From Mycolicibacterium sp. YH-1 (GTDB lineage Bacteria > Actinomycetota > Actinomycetes > Mycobacteriales > Mycobacteriaceae), in assembly GCF_022557175.1 (NCBI RefSeq), contig NZ_CP092915.1, positions 1,550,001 through 1,614,000 on the forward strand: DNA of 64,000 nucleotides, read 5' to 3'. This document shows positions 8,895 through 17,364 of this stretch, one piece after another. The notes beneath the pieces were generated by a model. The model saw nothing but the letters and a program-made list of their open reading frames with translations. It was not told the origin of the DNA and ran no database searches. Every line of letters starts with the position of its first letter. Within the stretch, counting starts at the first letter, position 1. The translations under genes and the position numbers were made by a program.

Positions 8895-10460
8895 GTGACC
8901 GACCGCGCGGAGCGAACGACCTCGGTGCCTGTCGCGCCGACCACGCCGCAGCCCATGAGCAGTGACCCCTCGACTTCGCTGCTGTCGCGCAGATTCATCG
9001 GTGTGGTTATCGCGATCGGCGGCGTGCTGCTGATGGCGTTCATGGACGGCCCCGTCGCGGTCTATGCGCTTCCTCAGATCCAGGACGATCTCGGCCTGTC
9101 GAATGCCGGGCGCAGTTGGGTGATCACCGCATACGTCGTCGCCTTTGCTGGCCTGATGTTGCTTGGCGGCCGCCTCGGTGACACCTTCGGCCGCAAGCGC
9201 ACCTTCATCGTTGGCATCGCGCTGTTCACCCTCGCCTCGGCCCTGTGCGGTATCGCCTGGGACGGCACCATCCTGGTTATTGCCCGGTTGTTGCATGGCG
9301 CGGCCGCCGCGATCGTGGCACCGACGGCTATGTCGCTGGTCGCGACCACGTTCCCGAAGGGTCCGACCCGCAATGCCGCCTCGGCGGTGTTCGGGGCGAT
9401 GAGCGGTGTCGGCGCGGTGCTGGGATTGGTGGTGGGCCCAGCGCTCACCGAGGTCTCATGGCGGCTGGCGTTCTTGGTGAACGTGCCGATCGGGCTGGTG
9501 GTGATCTATCTGGCCTACACGACGCTGCGGGAGACCCAAAAGGAGCGGATGAAGCTCGACGCCAGCGGCGCTGTGCTGGTCACGTTGGCTTGCACCGCTG
9601 CGGTTTTCGGCTTGTCGATAGGGCCGGAGAAGGGCTGGCAGTCGCCCATCACGATCGTCTCGTGTCTGGTGGCTCTGTGCGCCTTCGTGGCGTTCGTCGT
9701 GGTGGAGCGCACGGCCGAGAACCCCATCGTGCCGTTCAGCCTGTTCGCGCAGCGCAACCGGCTGGCCACGTTCGGTGCGATGTTCCTGGCCGGTGGAGTG
9801 AGTTTCACCCTGGCCGTGCTGGTCGGCCTGTATGTGCAGAGCGTCATTGGCTACGGCCCACTTCAGGCAGGCATCAGCTTCATCCCGTTCGCCGCCGCGA
9901 CGACTGTCGGGGTGGTGGTGGCATCGCGAGTGGTGACGTGGTTGCCGCCGCGGGCAGTGGTGATCGCAGGCGGCGCCTTGGTGGTGGCGGCGCTGGTGTA
10001 CGGCTCGACGCTCAACGGCGGGGTGCCGTACTTCCCGAACCTGCTTCTGCCTATCGTCCTCGGCGGTATCGGTCTCGGGATGATCAACGTGCCGCTCACG
10101 CTGTCGCTGGTCGCCAGCGTTGGGTTCGACCGGATTGGGCCCGCATCCGCAATTGCACTAATGCTGCAGACCATCGGCGGGCCGATTGTCCTGGTCGTTG
10201 TCCAAGCCGTCATCACGCTGCGCACGCTGCAACTGGGCGGCACCAGCGGGCCGGTGGACGCCATGAACGCCGCCCAGATGAATGCGCTGGACCAGGGCAT
10301 AACCTACGGCCTACTGTGGCTGGCCGGCGTGGTCGTCCTACTCGGAGTGGTAGCGCTGTTCATCGGCTACAGCGCGCAGGAGGTGGCGCGGGTGTCGGAA
10401 GCCAACAAGGCCGCCGACGCCGTCGAGGACGACAATGCGGACGTCGACGAGAGTGCTTAG
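8895..10460 (+). CDS. MFS (DHA2-type) efflux transporter
   Basis: This integral membrane transporter of about 521 residues has the layout of 14-helix drug:H+ antiporters of the EmrB/QacA type. Visible marks are the MDGPVAVYALPQI segment in helix 1, the loop motif GGRLGDTFGRKRTF between helices 2 and 3, and the long antiporter-type helix with GAMSGVGAVLGLVVGPAL. The C-terminus is acidic. TTG 8832 or ATG 8956 are alternative starts. GTG 8895 fits a leaderless promoter. Within this cluster it may export the lipopeptide or a precursor, or give self-protection. GPL loci use MmpL transporters for that step, and none is seen here. Confidence 0.88.
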   Translation: MTDRAERTTSVPVAPTTPQPMSSDPSTSLLSRRFIGVVIAIGGVLLMAFMDGPVAVYALPQIQDDLGLSNAGRSWVITAYVVAFAGLMLLGGRLGDTFGRKRTFIVGIALFTLASALCGIAWDGTILVIARLLHGAAAAIVAPTAMSLVATTFPKGPTRNAASAVFGAMSGVGAVLGLVVGPALTEVSWRLAFLVNVPIGLVVIYLAYTTLRETQKERMKLDASGAVLVTLACTAAVFGLSIGPEKGWQSPITIVSCLVALCAFVAFVVVERTAENPIVPFSLFAQRNRLATFGAMFLAGGVSFTLAVLVGLYVQSVIGYGPLQAGISFIPFAAATTVGVVVASRVVTWLPPRAVVIAGGALVVAALVYGSTLNGGVPYFPNLLLPIVLGGIGLGMINVPLTLSLVASVGFDRIGPASAIALMLQTIGGPIVLVVVQAVITLRTLQLGGTSGPVDAMNAAQMNALDQGITYGLLWLAGVVVLLGVVALFIGYSAQEVARVSEANKAADAVEDDNADVDESA

Positions 10461-10472
10461 CTCGTAGCTAAG
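10456..10472 (+). terminator. Small hairpin overlapping the MFS stop codon
   Basis: CTTAGCT-CGT-AGCTAAG is a perfect 7-bp stem with a 3-base loop spanning the TAG stop. It is AT-rich and short with no T-run, so it is at best a weak terminator. Confidence 0.25.
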
Positions 10473-10554
10473 ATCTCATTCTTGCTGTGATCAGGTCGGC
10501 CCCGGAGACCATGCGACATATAGCGATTCACGGCAATAGTGTCGTGTCACTGTC

Positions 10555-10560
10555 TATCCT
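10555..10560 (+). promoter_or_regulatory. Candidate -10 box upstream of small ORF and sulfotransferase
   Basis: TATCCT fits TANNNT and ends six bases before the ATG at 10567, consistent with a leaderless transcript starting at that ATG and continuing into the sulfotransferase gene. Confidence 0.4.
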
Positions 10561-10566
10561 GCCGCT

Positions 10567-10674
10567 ATGAGTCAGAGCCGAACCGCTATCGCGAATCGCG
10601 CCGCAGGATCCCCTTCGTTGCGTCAGCCGACGACGCAGACCGCGGTCACACGCGACTTCGGAGTGTGCTCGTGA
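10567..10674 (+). CDS. Possible 35-residue leader ORF coupled to sulfotransferase
   Basis: An ATG six bases after a TATCCT -10 box opens a 35-codon frame whose TGA overlaps the preferred GTG of the sulfotransferase as GTGA. The peptide (starting MSQSRTAIAN, ending TRDFGVCS) has no recognised family and no signal sequence. The arrangement looks like a leaderless short ORF that brings ribosomes to the next gene by translational coupling. A chance open frame cannot be excluded at this length. Confidence 0.35.
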   Translation: MSQSRTAIANRAAGSPSLRQPTTQTAVTRDFGVCS

Positions 10675-11639
10675 CCCCGGCAGCACAGCCCGGTGCTGCG
10701 GCTCGCCCCGTTGCACTGTTCGTGTTGGGAGCGCCCAGGTCTGGTACATCGGCGCTCACGCGGGTGCTATCGCTATGCGGTGCGACGCTCCCGGTCGGGA
10801 TGGCGGGCGCTGACCGGAACAATCTGCGTGGCTATTGGGAGCCGCGCGCGGCTCTGCATATCAACAACACAATCCTGCATCGCCACGGCAGCACCGTGTT
10901 CGACACGTCATTGCGCCTGCAGGACGACGGTGGGCTGGACGCCGAGCAGAAGGCCGCCTGCGTCGGCGAGATTCAGGCGTATCTCAGCACGCTGCCGTCC
11001 GCACCGCTCGTGGTCATCAAGGACCCGAGGATAACGCTGCTGTCCGGCTTGTGGTTCGAGGCGGCGCGTCAGGCCGGATTCGACGTCGCAGTCGTGATTG
11101 CGGTACGCCACCCGCGTGAGGTCATCGCGTCCGGTGAGGCGGCCCTGCTGGCTCAGCCGGAACTCGCGAGTGCTTTGTGGCTGAAGTTCAATCTGCTGGC
11201 CGAAAGAGATTCACGCGGCCTGCCGCGCGTGTTCGTCGACTACGCCAACTTCCTCGACGACTGGCGCCGGGAGGTGAAGCGGATATCGGTGGCGCTCGAC
11301 ATCGATCTCGACGCCCGGGACGAGGGGGCGATCAAGGATTTTCTCACCTCGGATCTTCACCGCCAGCGACACAGCGGCCCGGTGACAGAGCCCTTCGGCA
11401 CAGACTGGATAACTGTGGTCAACGATGCGCTGTGTGCGGCCGCGAGTGACGAGCCCTTGGATCAGGCCGCTCTGGATCACGTTTTCGAGTCGTACCGGGC
11501 GAGCGAACGCGGTTTCCGCACGGCGCTCGAGAACAGCCACCGCCTACACAAGATCCACCGGTTCATGCCGCCGCGTTTCCTGAAGCTACGCAACGAGATC
11601 GTCGCGCTGGCCAACCGCCGCAGCGGGACTTGGGCCTAG
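10671..11639 (+). CDS. PAPS-dependent sulfotransferase family protein
   Basis: This protein of about 322 residues resembles mycobacterial sulfotransferases, which move sulfate from PAPS to a hydroxyl of a lipid, sugar or peptide. The 5'-phosphosulfate loop is at residues 20-28 (GAPRSGTSA). The 3'-phosphate loop is likely RHPREVIASGEAAL. VIKDPR precedes it, as in the family. The frame extends upstream to GTG 10539, but GTG 10671 directly precedes the conserved start and overlaps a small upstream ORF. Its place among GPL-type glycosyltransferases suggests sulfation of a sugar or threonine of the lipopeptide. Sulfated GPLs are known from some rapid growers. The link here is inferred. Confidence 0.8.
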   Translation: MTPAAQPGAAARPVALFVLGAPRSGTSALTRVLSLCGATLPVGMAGADRNNLRGYWEPRAALHINNTILHRHGSTVFDTSLRLQDDGGLDAEQKAACVGEIQAYLSTLPSAPLVVIKDPRITLLSGLWFEAARQAGFDVAVVIAVRHPREVIASGEAALLAQPELASALWLKFNLLAERDSRGLPRVFVDYANFLDDWRREVKRISVALDIDLDARDEGAIKDFLTSDLHRQRHSGPVTEPFGTDWITVVNDALCAAASDEPLDQAALDHVFESYRASERGFRTALENSHRLHKIHRFMPPRFLKLRNEIVALANRRSGTWA

Positions 11640-11778
11640 GCCCGATGGTGGAGGCCGAGACTTCTGGATTTCAGGTCGTTAGCGCGGGTATCGGGTTATG
11701 CTGCCGGGCGGTCGAGCCGTGGCGAGGCCCCCACTTTGATTCCGCAGAAATACGGGACGTGAAGGACTGAGATCCGCG

Positions 11779-13059
11779 ATGAAGTTCGTGCTGTCATTCT
11801 ATGGAACCCGTGGCGATGTCGAGCCTGGTATCGCCGTCGGTCGTGAGTTGCTGCGCCGCGGGCATGACGTGCGCATGGCAGTCCCGCCCGATCTGGTTGG
11901 CTTCGCCGAGGCGACCGGACTTGCGGCGGTAGCCTGCGGGCCGGACGTGCGCGTGTGGCAGGACGTGAATCGTGACTTCTGGGCGCGGTTCCTGCGCAAC
12001 TTCTGGAAGAACTTCTGGAGGATCGGAGATCTGAAGGCGTTGCTGCGCGAGGACTGGGAGTTGTTCACCCAGTGCTGGCAGGACGTCAGCTCGACCCTGA
12101 AGTCGATGTCGGAGGAAGCTGACCTGCTGTTCACCGGCGTACTGGGTGAGGAGTCAGCCGGCAACGTCGCGGAGTACTACGGCCTTCCTTTGGCCACATT
12201 GCATGTGTTCCCGATTCGGGCCAATGGCCAGCTCTTTCCGGGAATGCCGACTCGGCTAGGCCGGTCTGTCATGAGGATGTCGGAGTGGTTGGGTTGGCCG
12301 ATGATGAAGAGGATCGAGGACCGTCAGCGTCGAGAACTGGGCCTTCCCAAGGCCACCGGCCCCTCGCCGTGGCGGATCGCGGACCGCGGATCGCTGGAAA
12401 TCCAAGCCTACGATGAGGTTTCCTTCCCCGGACTGGCCGAGGAATGGGCGAAGTGGGACGGTCGCAGGCCCTTCGTCGGCGCGCTGACGTTGGACCTGCC
12501 GACGGATTCCGATGCCGATGTCGCCTCGTGGATTGCTGCGGGAACACCGCCGATTTGTTTCGGCTTCGGCAGTATGCCGGTCGAATCTGCCGCCGACACC
12601 CTGGCCATGATCAGCGCGGCCTGTGATCAATTGGGCGTGCGCGCTTTGGTGTGCGCAGGTTCGAGTGACTTCAGCGGCGTCTCCCACTGTGAGCAGGTCA
12701 AGGTGGTAGACGTGATGAACTACACCGCCGCCTTCCCGGCCTGCCGTGCGGTCGTGCATCACGGTGGCGCGGGCACCACGGCCGCGAGTCTGCGGGCCGG
12801 TGTCCCCACGCTGGTTCTCTCGACTGACCTCGACCAGACGCTGTGGGGTGCTCGCGTTAAACGACTGAAAGTTGGCACCGCCAGGCGCTTCTCGGCCACC
12901 ACCGAGAAGACACTGGTCGCAGACCTGCGCACCATCCTTGATCCGGCATGTGTCGCCCGCGCCCGCGAGGTCGCGACCCAGATGACCCAACCCGCCGAGA
13001 GTGTTGTGATCGCCGCCGATCGGTTGGAAGCCTTCGTCCGCCTCAGGCGTGCTGGCTGA
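11779..13059 (+). CDS. GPL-type GT1 glycosyltransferase, copy 2
   Basis: This 426-residue GT-B enzyme starts MKFVLSFYGTRGDVEPGIAVG and is closely related along its length to its neighbour at 13117 and to the reverse-strand copy at 7391-8671. PICFGFGSMPVES and VHHGGAGTTAASLRAGVP mark the nucleotide-sugar site. RELGLPKATGPSPWRIADRGSL is shared with GPL Gtf proteins. It presumably adds a deoxyhexose to a hydroxyl of the peptide (threonine is a likely acceptor) or to the first sugar. The next paralogue follows after 57 bases on the same strand, so the two are probably co-transcribed. Confidence 0.9.
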   Translation: MKFVLSFYGTRGDVEPGIAVGRELLRRGHDVRMAVPPDLVGFAEATGLAAVACGPDVRVWQDVNRDFWARFLRNFWKNFWRIGDLKALLREDWELFTQCWQDVSSTLKSMSEEADLLFTGVLGEESAGNVAEYYGLPLATLHVFPIRANGQLFPGMPTRLGRSVMRMSEWLGWPMMKRIEDRQRRELGLPKATGPSPWRIADRGSLEIQAYDEVSFPGLAEEWAKWDGRRPFVGALTLDLPTDSDADVASWIAAGTPPICFGFGSMPVESAADTLAMISAACDQLGVRALVCAGSSDFSGVSHCEQVKVVDVMNYTAAFPACRAVVHHGGAGTTAASLRAGVPTLVLSTDLDQTLWGARVKRLKVGTARRFSATTEKTLVADLRTILDPACVARAREVATQMTQPAESVVIAADRLEAFVRLRRAG

Positions 13060-13116
13060 CCGGCGACGGCGCGCCAGCACAAAGCGCGCAGGGCAAGTGA
13101 GAGGCCAGATTCCGCG

Positions 13117-14376
13117 ATGAAGTTTGTGCTGGCAAGCTATGGAACACGCGGCGACATCGAGCCGTGTGTCGCTGTCGGCCGTGAGCTGCAGAGCCGCGGG
13201 CACGAAGTGCACATGGCCATCCCGCCCGACCTGATCGACTTCGCTGCGGCGGCAGGACTTTCAGCGGTTGCCTACGGACCGGACCTGCAGGACGTGCTGG
13301 ACGCGCACCGCAACTTCTGGACGCATTTCTTCCGCAACTTCTGGAAGATCCGAGAATTGATCAGACTGCGGCGCGAAGTCGTCGAGCCATTTCTCGAGTG
13401 CTGGAAGGAGATCATCGCGACGCTCACCTCGCTCACCGAGGGAGCCGACTTGCTGTTCACAGGCGTCAACTTCGAGGACGCCGCAGGCAACGTCGCCGAG
13501 TACTACGACATTCCGCTGGCCACGCTGCACTTGTTCCCCCTGCGCGCCAACGGTCATCTCTTGCCAGTCCTCCCCGCACCATTGGGTCGTCGCGCAATGA
13601 AGATGGGCGAGTGGGTGGCATGGCGCGCGGCCAGGAAGGTCGAGGGTGTCCAGCGCGGTGAGCTGGGCTTGCCGAAGGCGACACGACCCTCGCCGTGGCG
13701 GATCACTGACCGCGGCTGGCTGGAAATCCAAGGCTACGATGAGGTCTGCTTTCCCGGTCTCACACATGAGTGGGCGAATTGGGCTGGACAACGGCCCTTT
13801 GTCGGCGCACTGACGATGGAGTTGCCGACCGACGCCGACGACGAGGTCGCGTCGTGGATTGCGGCCGGGACACCGCCGATCTTCTTCGGCTTTGGCAGCT
13901 TGCCGGTCGGATCTGCCGGCGAGACACTCGCCATGATCACCGCGGCGTGTGCCCAGTTGGGTGAGCGGGCGTTGATTTGCTCGGCGGGAACTGACTTCCA
14001 CCTCCCGCACTCCGAGCACGTCAAGGTGGTGGGTGCGATGAGTTACGCGGCCGCCTTTCCCGCCTGCCGCGCAGTTGTGCACCACGGCGGCCTGGGCACC
14101 ACTGCGGCGGGCCTGCGCGCGGGGGTTCCCACGTTGATCCTCTCGACCGACTTCGATCAGACGATGTGGGGGAGACGGGTCAAGAAACTGAAAGTCGGTA
14201 CCGCCAGGCGTCTTTCGGCCACCACCGAGAAATCGTTGGTGGCAGATCTGCGCACGATCCTGGAACCACAATATGGCGTCCGCGCCCGCGAGGTCGCCAC
14301 CCAGATGACCAAGGCCACCGAAAGCGTTGCGGCCGCCGCCGATCGCCTGGAGGCCTTCGCGGAATCACGTCAATAG
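13117..14376 (+). CDS. GPL-type GT1 glycosyltransferase, copy 3
   Basis: This 419-residue paralogue of the two other GT1 enzymes starts MKFVLASYGTRGDIEPCVAVG and has IFFGFGSLPVGS and VHHGGLGTTAAGLRAGVP in the donor-binding half. It lacks a few residues found in copy 2 in the FRNFWK region, which accounts for the shorter length. The tandem arrangement with copy 2 indicates duplication. Three such enzymes suggest up to three sugar transfers, as in GPL assembly where different Gtf proteins add 6-deoxytalose, rhamnose and further sugars. Which step this one performs cannot be told. Confidence 0.9.
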   Translation: MKFVLASYGTRGDIEPCVAVGRELQSRGHEVHMAIPPDLIDFAAAAGLSAVAYGPDLQDVLDAHRNFWTHFFRNFWKIRELIRLRREVVEPFLECWKEIIATLTSLTEGADLLFTGVNFEDAAGNVAEYYDIPLATLHLFPLRANGHLLPVLPAPLGRRAMKMGEWVAWRAARKVEGVQRGELGLPKATRPSPWRITDRGWLEIQGYDEVCFPGLTHEWANWAGQRPFVGALTMELPTDADDEVASWIAAGTPPIFFGFGSLPVGSAGETLAMITAACAQLGERALICSAGTDFHLPHSEHVKVVGAMSYAAAFPACRAVVHHGGLGTTAAGLRAGVPTLILSTDFDQTMWGRRVKKLKVGTARRLSATTEKSLVADLRTILEPQYGVRAREVATQMTKATESVAAAADRLEAFAESRQ

Positions 14377-14411
14377 AGGTCCAGCGTGCGCGGATCCGCA
14401 GGAAAGCGTCA

Positions 14412-14426
14412 TTGCGTCACACGCAA
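14412..14426. terminator. Weak hairpin between convergent genes
   Basis: TTGCGT-CAC-ACGCAA, a perfect 6-bp stem, lies in the 84-base gap between the convergent glycosyltransferase and methyltransferase genes. There is no T-run. It could act for either strand. Confidence 0.3.
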
Positions 14427-14460
14427 ATACTCTGTCTAGCAGTGATTCACGTTGGCGACA

Positions 14461-15126
14461 TCAGGGGAGCCGCAGTTCCAGCATCTGTTGGCCCAACGGA
14501 TGATCCCAATCTCCGATGTAGTGGGGTGCCAGTCCGGCAGTGCGCGCGCAGTTCTCGATGTGATCGCGGGTGTAGTGATAGGGGTCCGACAGAAAATGCG
14601 TGGCAAAGGAGCCGCGCGAGAACGTATCTGGGATCGGTAGCTCGGGTACCTCGTAGAACGTGAAGTAGAAGCGGCTCGCCTCGTGCATCACTCGCCGCAT
14701 CTGCATGAAACAGTAGATGATGTGGTTCGCGGGCAAATGCGTCAGCAACGACACCGAGATCCCGAAATCAAACTGGGTGTTGAACCCGGAGGCATCGAAT
14801 TGATCGGTGCGGTGCAGGTGAACCTGCTTGTTAAACCCCGCTGACCGCAACTCCTGCTCGCCAGCCTTCAAAAGGCTCTTGTTGATGTCGATGCCGTAGT
14901 AATTGCCGTCGTCGAGGTAATCGACGAAATGCAAACCTCCCCGCAGAGCGCCACAGCCCACGTCCAAAAGTGTTGACGTGGGGGCCAGCCCGTTGGCGAC
15001 CATGAAGTCGAACTGAAGACGACCGATCTCCTCCCAACGGCCGCCGACCATGAGGCGGTGAACCTTCAGCTTGCGCTGGAGAGGGCCGAGTTCACGGTGG
15101 TATTGGTTGATCTTCGTCTGTTCCAC
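14461..15126 (-). CDS. Class I SAM-dependent methyltransferase
   Basis: This 221-residue methyltransferase has LLDVGCGALRGGLHFVDYL (SAM-binding motif I), YYGIDINKSLL (acidic loop) and a FDFGISVSLLTHLP post-motif. The start is GTG at 15126 with GAGAG shortly upstream. It shares strand with the P450 gene upstream of it (55-base gap), so the two may form an operon read leftwards from the large intergenic region at 16.6-17.1 kb. The target is unknown. Methylation of a sugar, a hydroxylated fatty acyl chain or a peptide hydroxyl would all fit the locus. Confidence 0.75.
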   Translation of the reverse strand: MEQTKINQYHRELGPLQRKLKVHRLMVGGRWEEIGRLQFDFMVANGLAPTSTLLDVGCGALRGGLHFVDYLDDGNYYGIDINKSLLKAGEQELRSAGFNKQVHLHRTDQFDASGFNTQFDFGISVSLLTHLPANHIIYCFMQMRRVMHEASRFYFTFYEVPELPIPDTFSRGSFATHFLSDPYHYTRDHIENCARTAGLAPHYIGDWDHPLGQQMLELRLP

Positions 15127-15181
15127 GTTTTCTCTCTTAGCGTCTGATCGGGTCGTTCAGGAAGTTTGGTCAATACACCCG

Positions 15182-16594
15182 CTACTCCATCGGCGAATCG
15201 CTCGACGGATTTGAGCCGTGGCTGGCAGGACACACCGGAGGGTTTGTTGCCGACGCTGACGCGACGTCCCTCAGGGCGCGGATTCGGATGAGCCCACCGC
15301 GATGCGGCACGAAGGTGACGTGCTTCGACTTCTGCTTCTCATCGGGTTCTGTCGTGGTGCACAACTCGACCCTGCGGAGGATCTCACGCAGCACGACTCG
15401 CATCTCGACCGTGGAGAACGTGGCACCTATGCAGCGGCGATTGCCACCGCCGAACGGCAAATAGGTGGTCGGCGTCAGGGTGGCGCCGATCATTCGGTCC
15501 GGGTCGAACCTCTCCGGATCCGGATACAGATCGGCATTCTGATGCACCAGCCCGATGCCGGGGTTGACTATGGCGCCGGCAGGCAGCAGGTAGCCACCCA
15601 ACTCGATCGGCTCCTTCAGTAGCCGGCCCGAGCTGAAGATCACCGGACGGATCCGCAGCGTCTCCTTTGCCACCGCATCGAGGTACTCATCGCCGGCAGG
15701 ATCGCCCTCCGCGCTGGCATCGGCGGCCCACACTGCCTTGGCCAATGCCTCAGGATGGCGGGTCAGCCGCTCGAGCGCCCAGGACAGTGACGCGGAGGTC
15801 GTCTCATGGCCTGCGGCGATCAGCGTCAGGAGCTGATCGCGCAGTTCGTGGTCGGTCATCGTGCGTCCGTCTTCGTCGGAGGCACGGACCATCATGGCCA
15901 GGGCATCGGTTCGGTCGGCCAGATCGGGGTCGGCGCGGCGGTCCGCGATCTCGGCGTAGAGCAGGGCGTCGGCTTCTGCGAATCGTCGGCCCAGCGCTCG
16001 CCACGGGCCATAGTGCTGCAAGTTCGGCTTGGCGATCGCCGGCGTCTCCCACGGCTTCAGGTACAGCAGCTCGGGTATGACTTTGCGCAGCGCGGCGAGC
16101 CGGTCCAGGTCGGTGGCGCCGATGACGGTCCGCAGGATCACCTCGAGCGTGATCTGGGTCGTCTTGGACTCCACCGGGAAGTCCTTGTGCACCGGCCATT
16201 CGGCGATGCTGGCTGCAGCGATCTCGGCCATCTGAGCAGCCTGCTGCGCAACGGCGTCGCGATGGAACGCAGGCATCATCAGACGACGTTGGTCGCGATG
16301 CTCATCCTCATCGATCACGAACACCGAGTTCTCGCCGAGGACGCCGCTCAAATACCAGCGCGCTTCGCCGGCGTGAAAGATCCGCGGGTCGCCGGCGAAA
16401 ACCTTTTTGATGTCGTCCGGATTCGCGAGATAGATCGTCGTGCCCGCCAGCGGTTCACGCAGCTTGAACACGTCGCCGTAGCGGCGCTGGCATTCGGTCA
16501 GGAAGCGCAAGCCGTAGCGCAGCATCAACGCGGACTGCGCCACCATGGGAAGTGGAGGTCCGGGAGGCAGTCCGGGTTGCGCGGTGTCGCTCAC
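15182..16594 (-). CDS. Cytochrome P450 monooxygenase
   Basis: This 470-residue soluble-type P450 begins with a proline-rich PGLPPGPPLPM hinge. The oxygen-binding I-helix motif is AGHETTS, the ExxR motif lies in KETLRIRP, and the heme-binding loop is FGGGNRRCIGA with the thiolate ligand at about Cys388. The start is GTG at 16594 with an AAGGA about nine bases upstream. It needs a ferredoxin and reductase encoded elsewhere. In this locus it likely hydroxylates the fatty acyl chain or an amino-acid side chain. It is divergent from the mbtH-NRPS operon, and the two share a 525-base regulatory region that contains a KstR-like site. Confidence 0.92.
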   Translation of the reverse strand: MSDTAQPGLPPGPPLPMVAQSALMLRYGLRFLTECQRRYGDVFKLREPLAGTTIYLANPDDIKKVFAGDPRIFHAGEARWYLSGVLGENSVFVIDEDEHRDQRRLMMPAFHRDAVAQQAAQMAEIAAASIAEWPVHKDFPVESKTTQITLEVILRTVIGATDLDRLAALRKVIPELLYLKPWETPAIAKPNLQHYGPWRALGRRFAEADALLYAEIADRRADPDLADRTDALAMMVRASDEDGRTMTDHELRDQLLTLIAAGHETTSASLSWALERLTRHPEALAKAVWAADASAEGDPAGDEYLDAVAKETLRIRPVIFSSGRLLKEPIELGGYLLPAGAIVNPGIGLVHQNADLYPDPERFDPDRMIGATLTPTTYLPFGGGNRRCIGATFSTVEMRVVLREILRRVELCTTTEPDEKQKSKHVTFVPHRGGLIRIRALRDVASASATNPPVCPASHGSNPSSDSPME

Positions 16595-17119
16595 AGTGCG
16601 GGATCCTTGCTACTAGATGGGTATGACGCGGTCACGCCGACGACCACGGGCTGCACCTGACACGGGTTTGCCGGTCGCGTGTGAACACTCGGTTCGGGTA
16701 GATCCACAATCGCAGACCAGGGCGCTACGGCGAGTTCCAACCGTACGAGTGTCGGGTTGGGTGTGCGAGCACTTTGGGGCGGTTGCATCGCATTCATCGC
16801 GAGATTCACCGGTGCCGCGCGCGTGTCGACCGCCCCGGTGCAGGTGTGATGAGCCTCACCACGTACGGTCATCTGGCGCTCGACCCGGACCCCCTGCGGA
16901 GCATCGCGCGCTGGGCGTCCCCGCGGCACCTGCGGCAACGGTGCGGTCGACTCCACAGCAAAGTTTGAATTCTCCGGTATCGGGTCTGTCGCACCGTTGA
17001 ACTGACGTTCACGCGTGTTACAGCAAATATTGACGATTTTCCTAAAACTCCGTACGGGGCAGCTGGCCTCGGTTAGGTTAGAACGTGTTCCACTTGTGTC
17101 GGCTAGATGATCAGGAGAA
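16595..17119. other. Divergent regulatory region between P450 and mbtH-NRPS operon
   Basis: This 525-base gap contains no convincing gene. Open frames inside it are arginine-rich and look like chance. It becomes visibly AT-richer toward the mbtH end (from about 16970). A TTGACG occurs at 17030-17035. A TAGGTT (TANNNT) -10 candidate at 17074-17079 abuts a KstR-like operator. The long gap suggests complex control of the very large transcript to the right. Confidence 0.6.
17079..17092 (+). promoter_or_regulatory. KstR-like operator overlapping candidate promoter
   Basis: TAGAACGTGTTCCA matches every specified position of TnnAACnnGTTnnA, the published binding consensus of KstR, the TetR-type repressor of cholesterol catabolism in mycobacteria. 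It directly adjoins a TAGGTT -10 candidate (17074-17079) and lies 27 bases before the mbtH start, so a bound repressor would cover the promoter. The match is seen directly. Binding by KstR is an inference. Confidence 0.5.
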
Positions 17120-17347
17120 ATGTTGAGCGTCAATCCCTTCGACGACGACAAAGGCAGTTTTTTCGTCTTGGTCAACGACGAAGAGCAGCACAGCTTGTGG
17201 CCCGCGTTCGCCGATGTCCCAGCCGGCTGGCAAGTGGTCTTCGGCGAAGCAGACCGCGTGGCGTGCCTCGACTACATCGAACAGAACTGGGCTGACATAC
17301 GGCCGAAGAGCCTGCGCGAGAGGTTGGCACAGGGCCGGAACAAGTAA
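17120..17347 (+). CDS. MbtH-like NRPS accessory protein
   Basis: This 75-residue MbtH-family protein binds NRPS adenylation domains and is often required for their folding or activity. The family signature is clear: [19 protein letters not shown], then HSLWPAF and GWQVVFG with the conserved tryptophans, and a final [14 protein letters not shown] at 17113-17117 is only two bases from the ATG at 17120. The next codon, TTG at 17123, gives better spacing and would yield a protein starting MSVNPFDD, closer to the family, so either start is possible. The first NRPS gene begins 17 bases after its stop, indicating one operon. Confidence 0.95.
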   Translation: MLSVNPFDDDKGSFFVLVNDEEQHSLWPAFADVPAGWQVVFGEADRVACLDYIEQNWADIRPKSLRERLAQGRNK

Positions 17348-17364
17348 ACGGCAGGCATAGACCT

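Noticed and set aside
9245..10471. A 408-codon open frame overlapping the MFS gene in another frame
   Set aside because: It is Arg/Gly-rich, lacks membrane segments or any family motif, and lies wholly within the clear MFS coding frame.
11632..11643. 12-base perfect palindrome GGGCCTAGGCCC at the sulfotransferase stop
   Set aside because: It has no loop for a hairpin and covers the stop codon. It is most likely chance in GC-rich DNA.
16617..17000. A 127-codon open frame in the P450-mbtH gap
   Set aside because: Basic, low-complexity product with no recognisable motif. It overlaps the likely control region.
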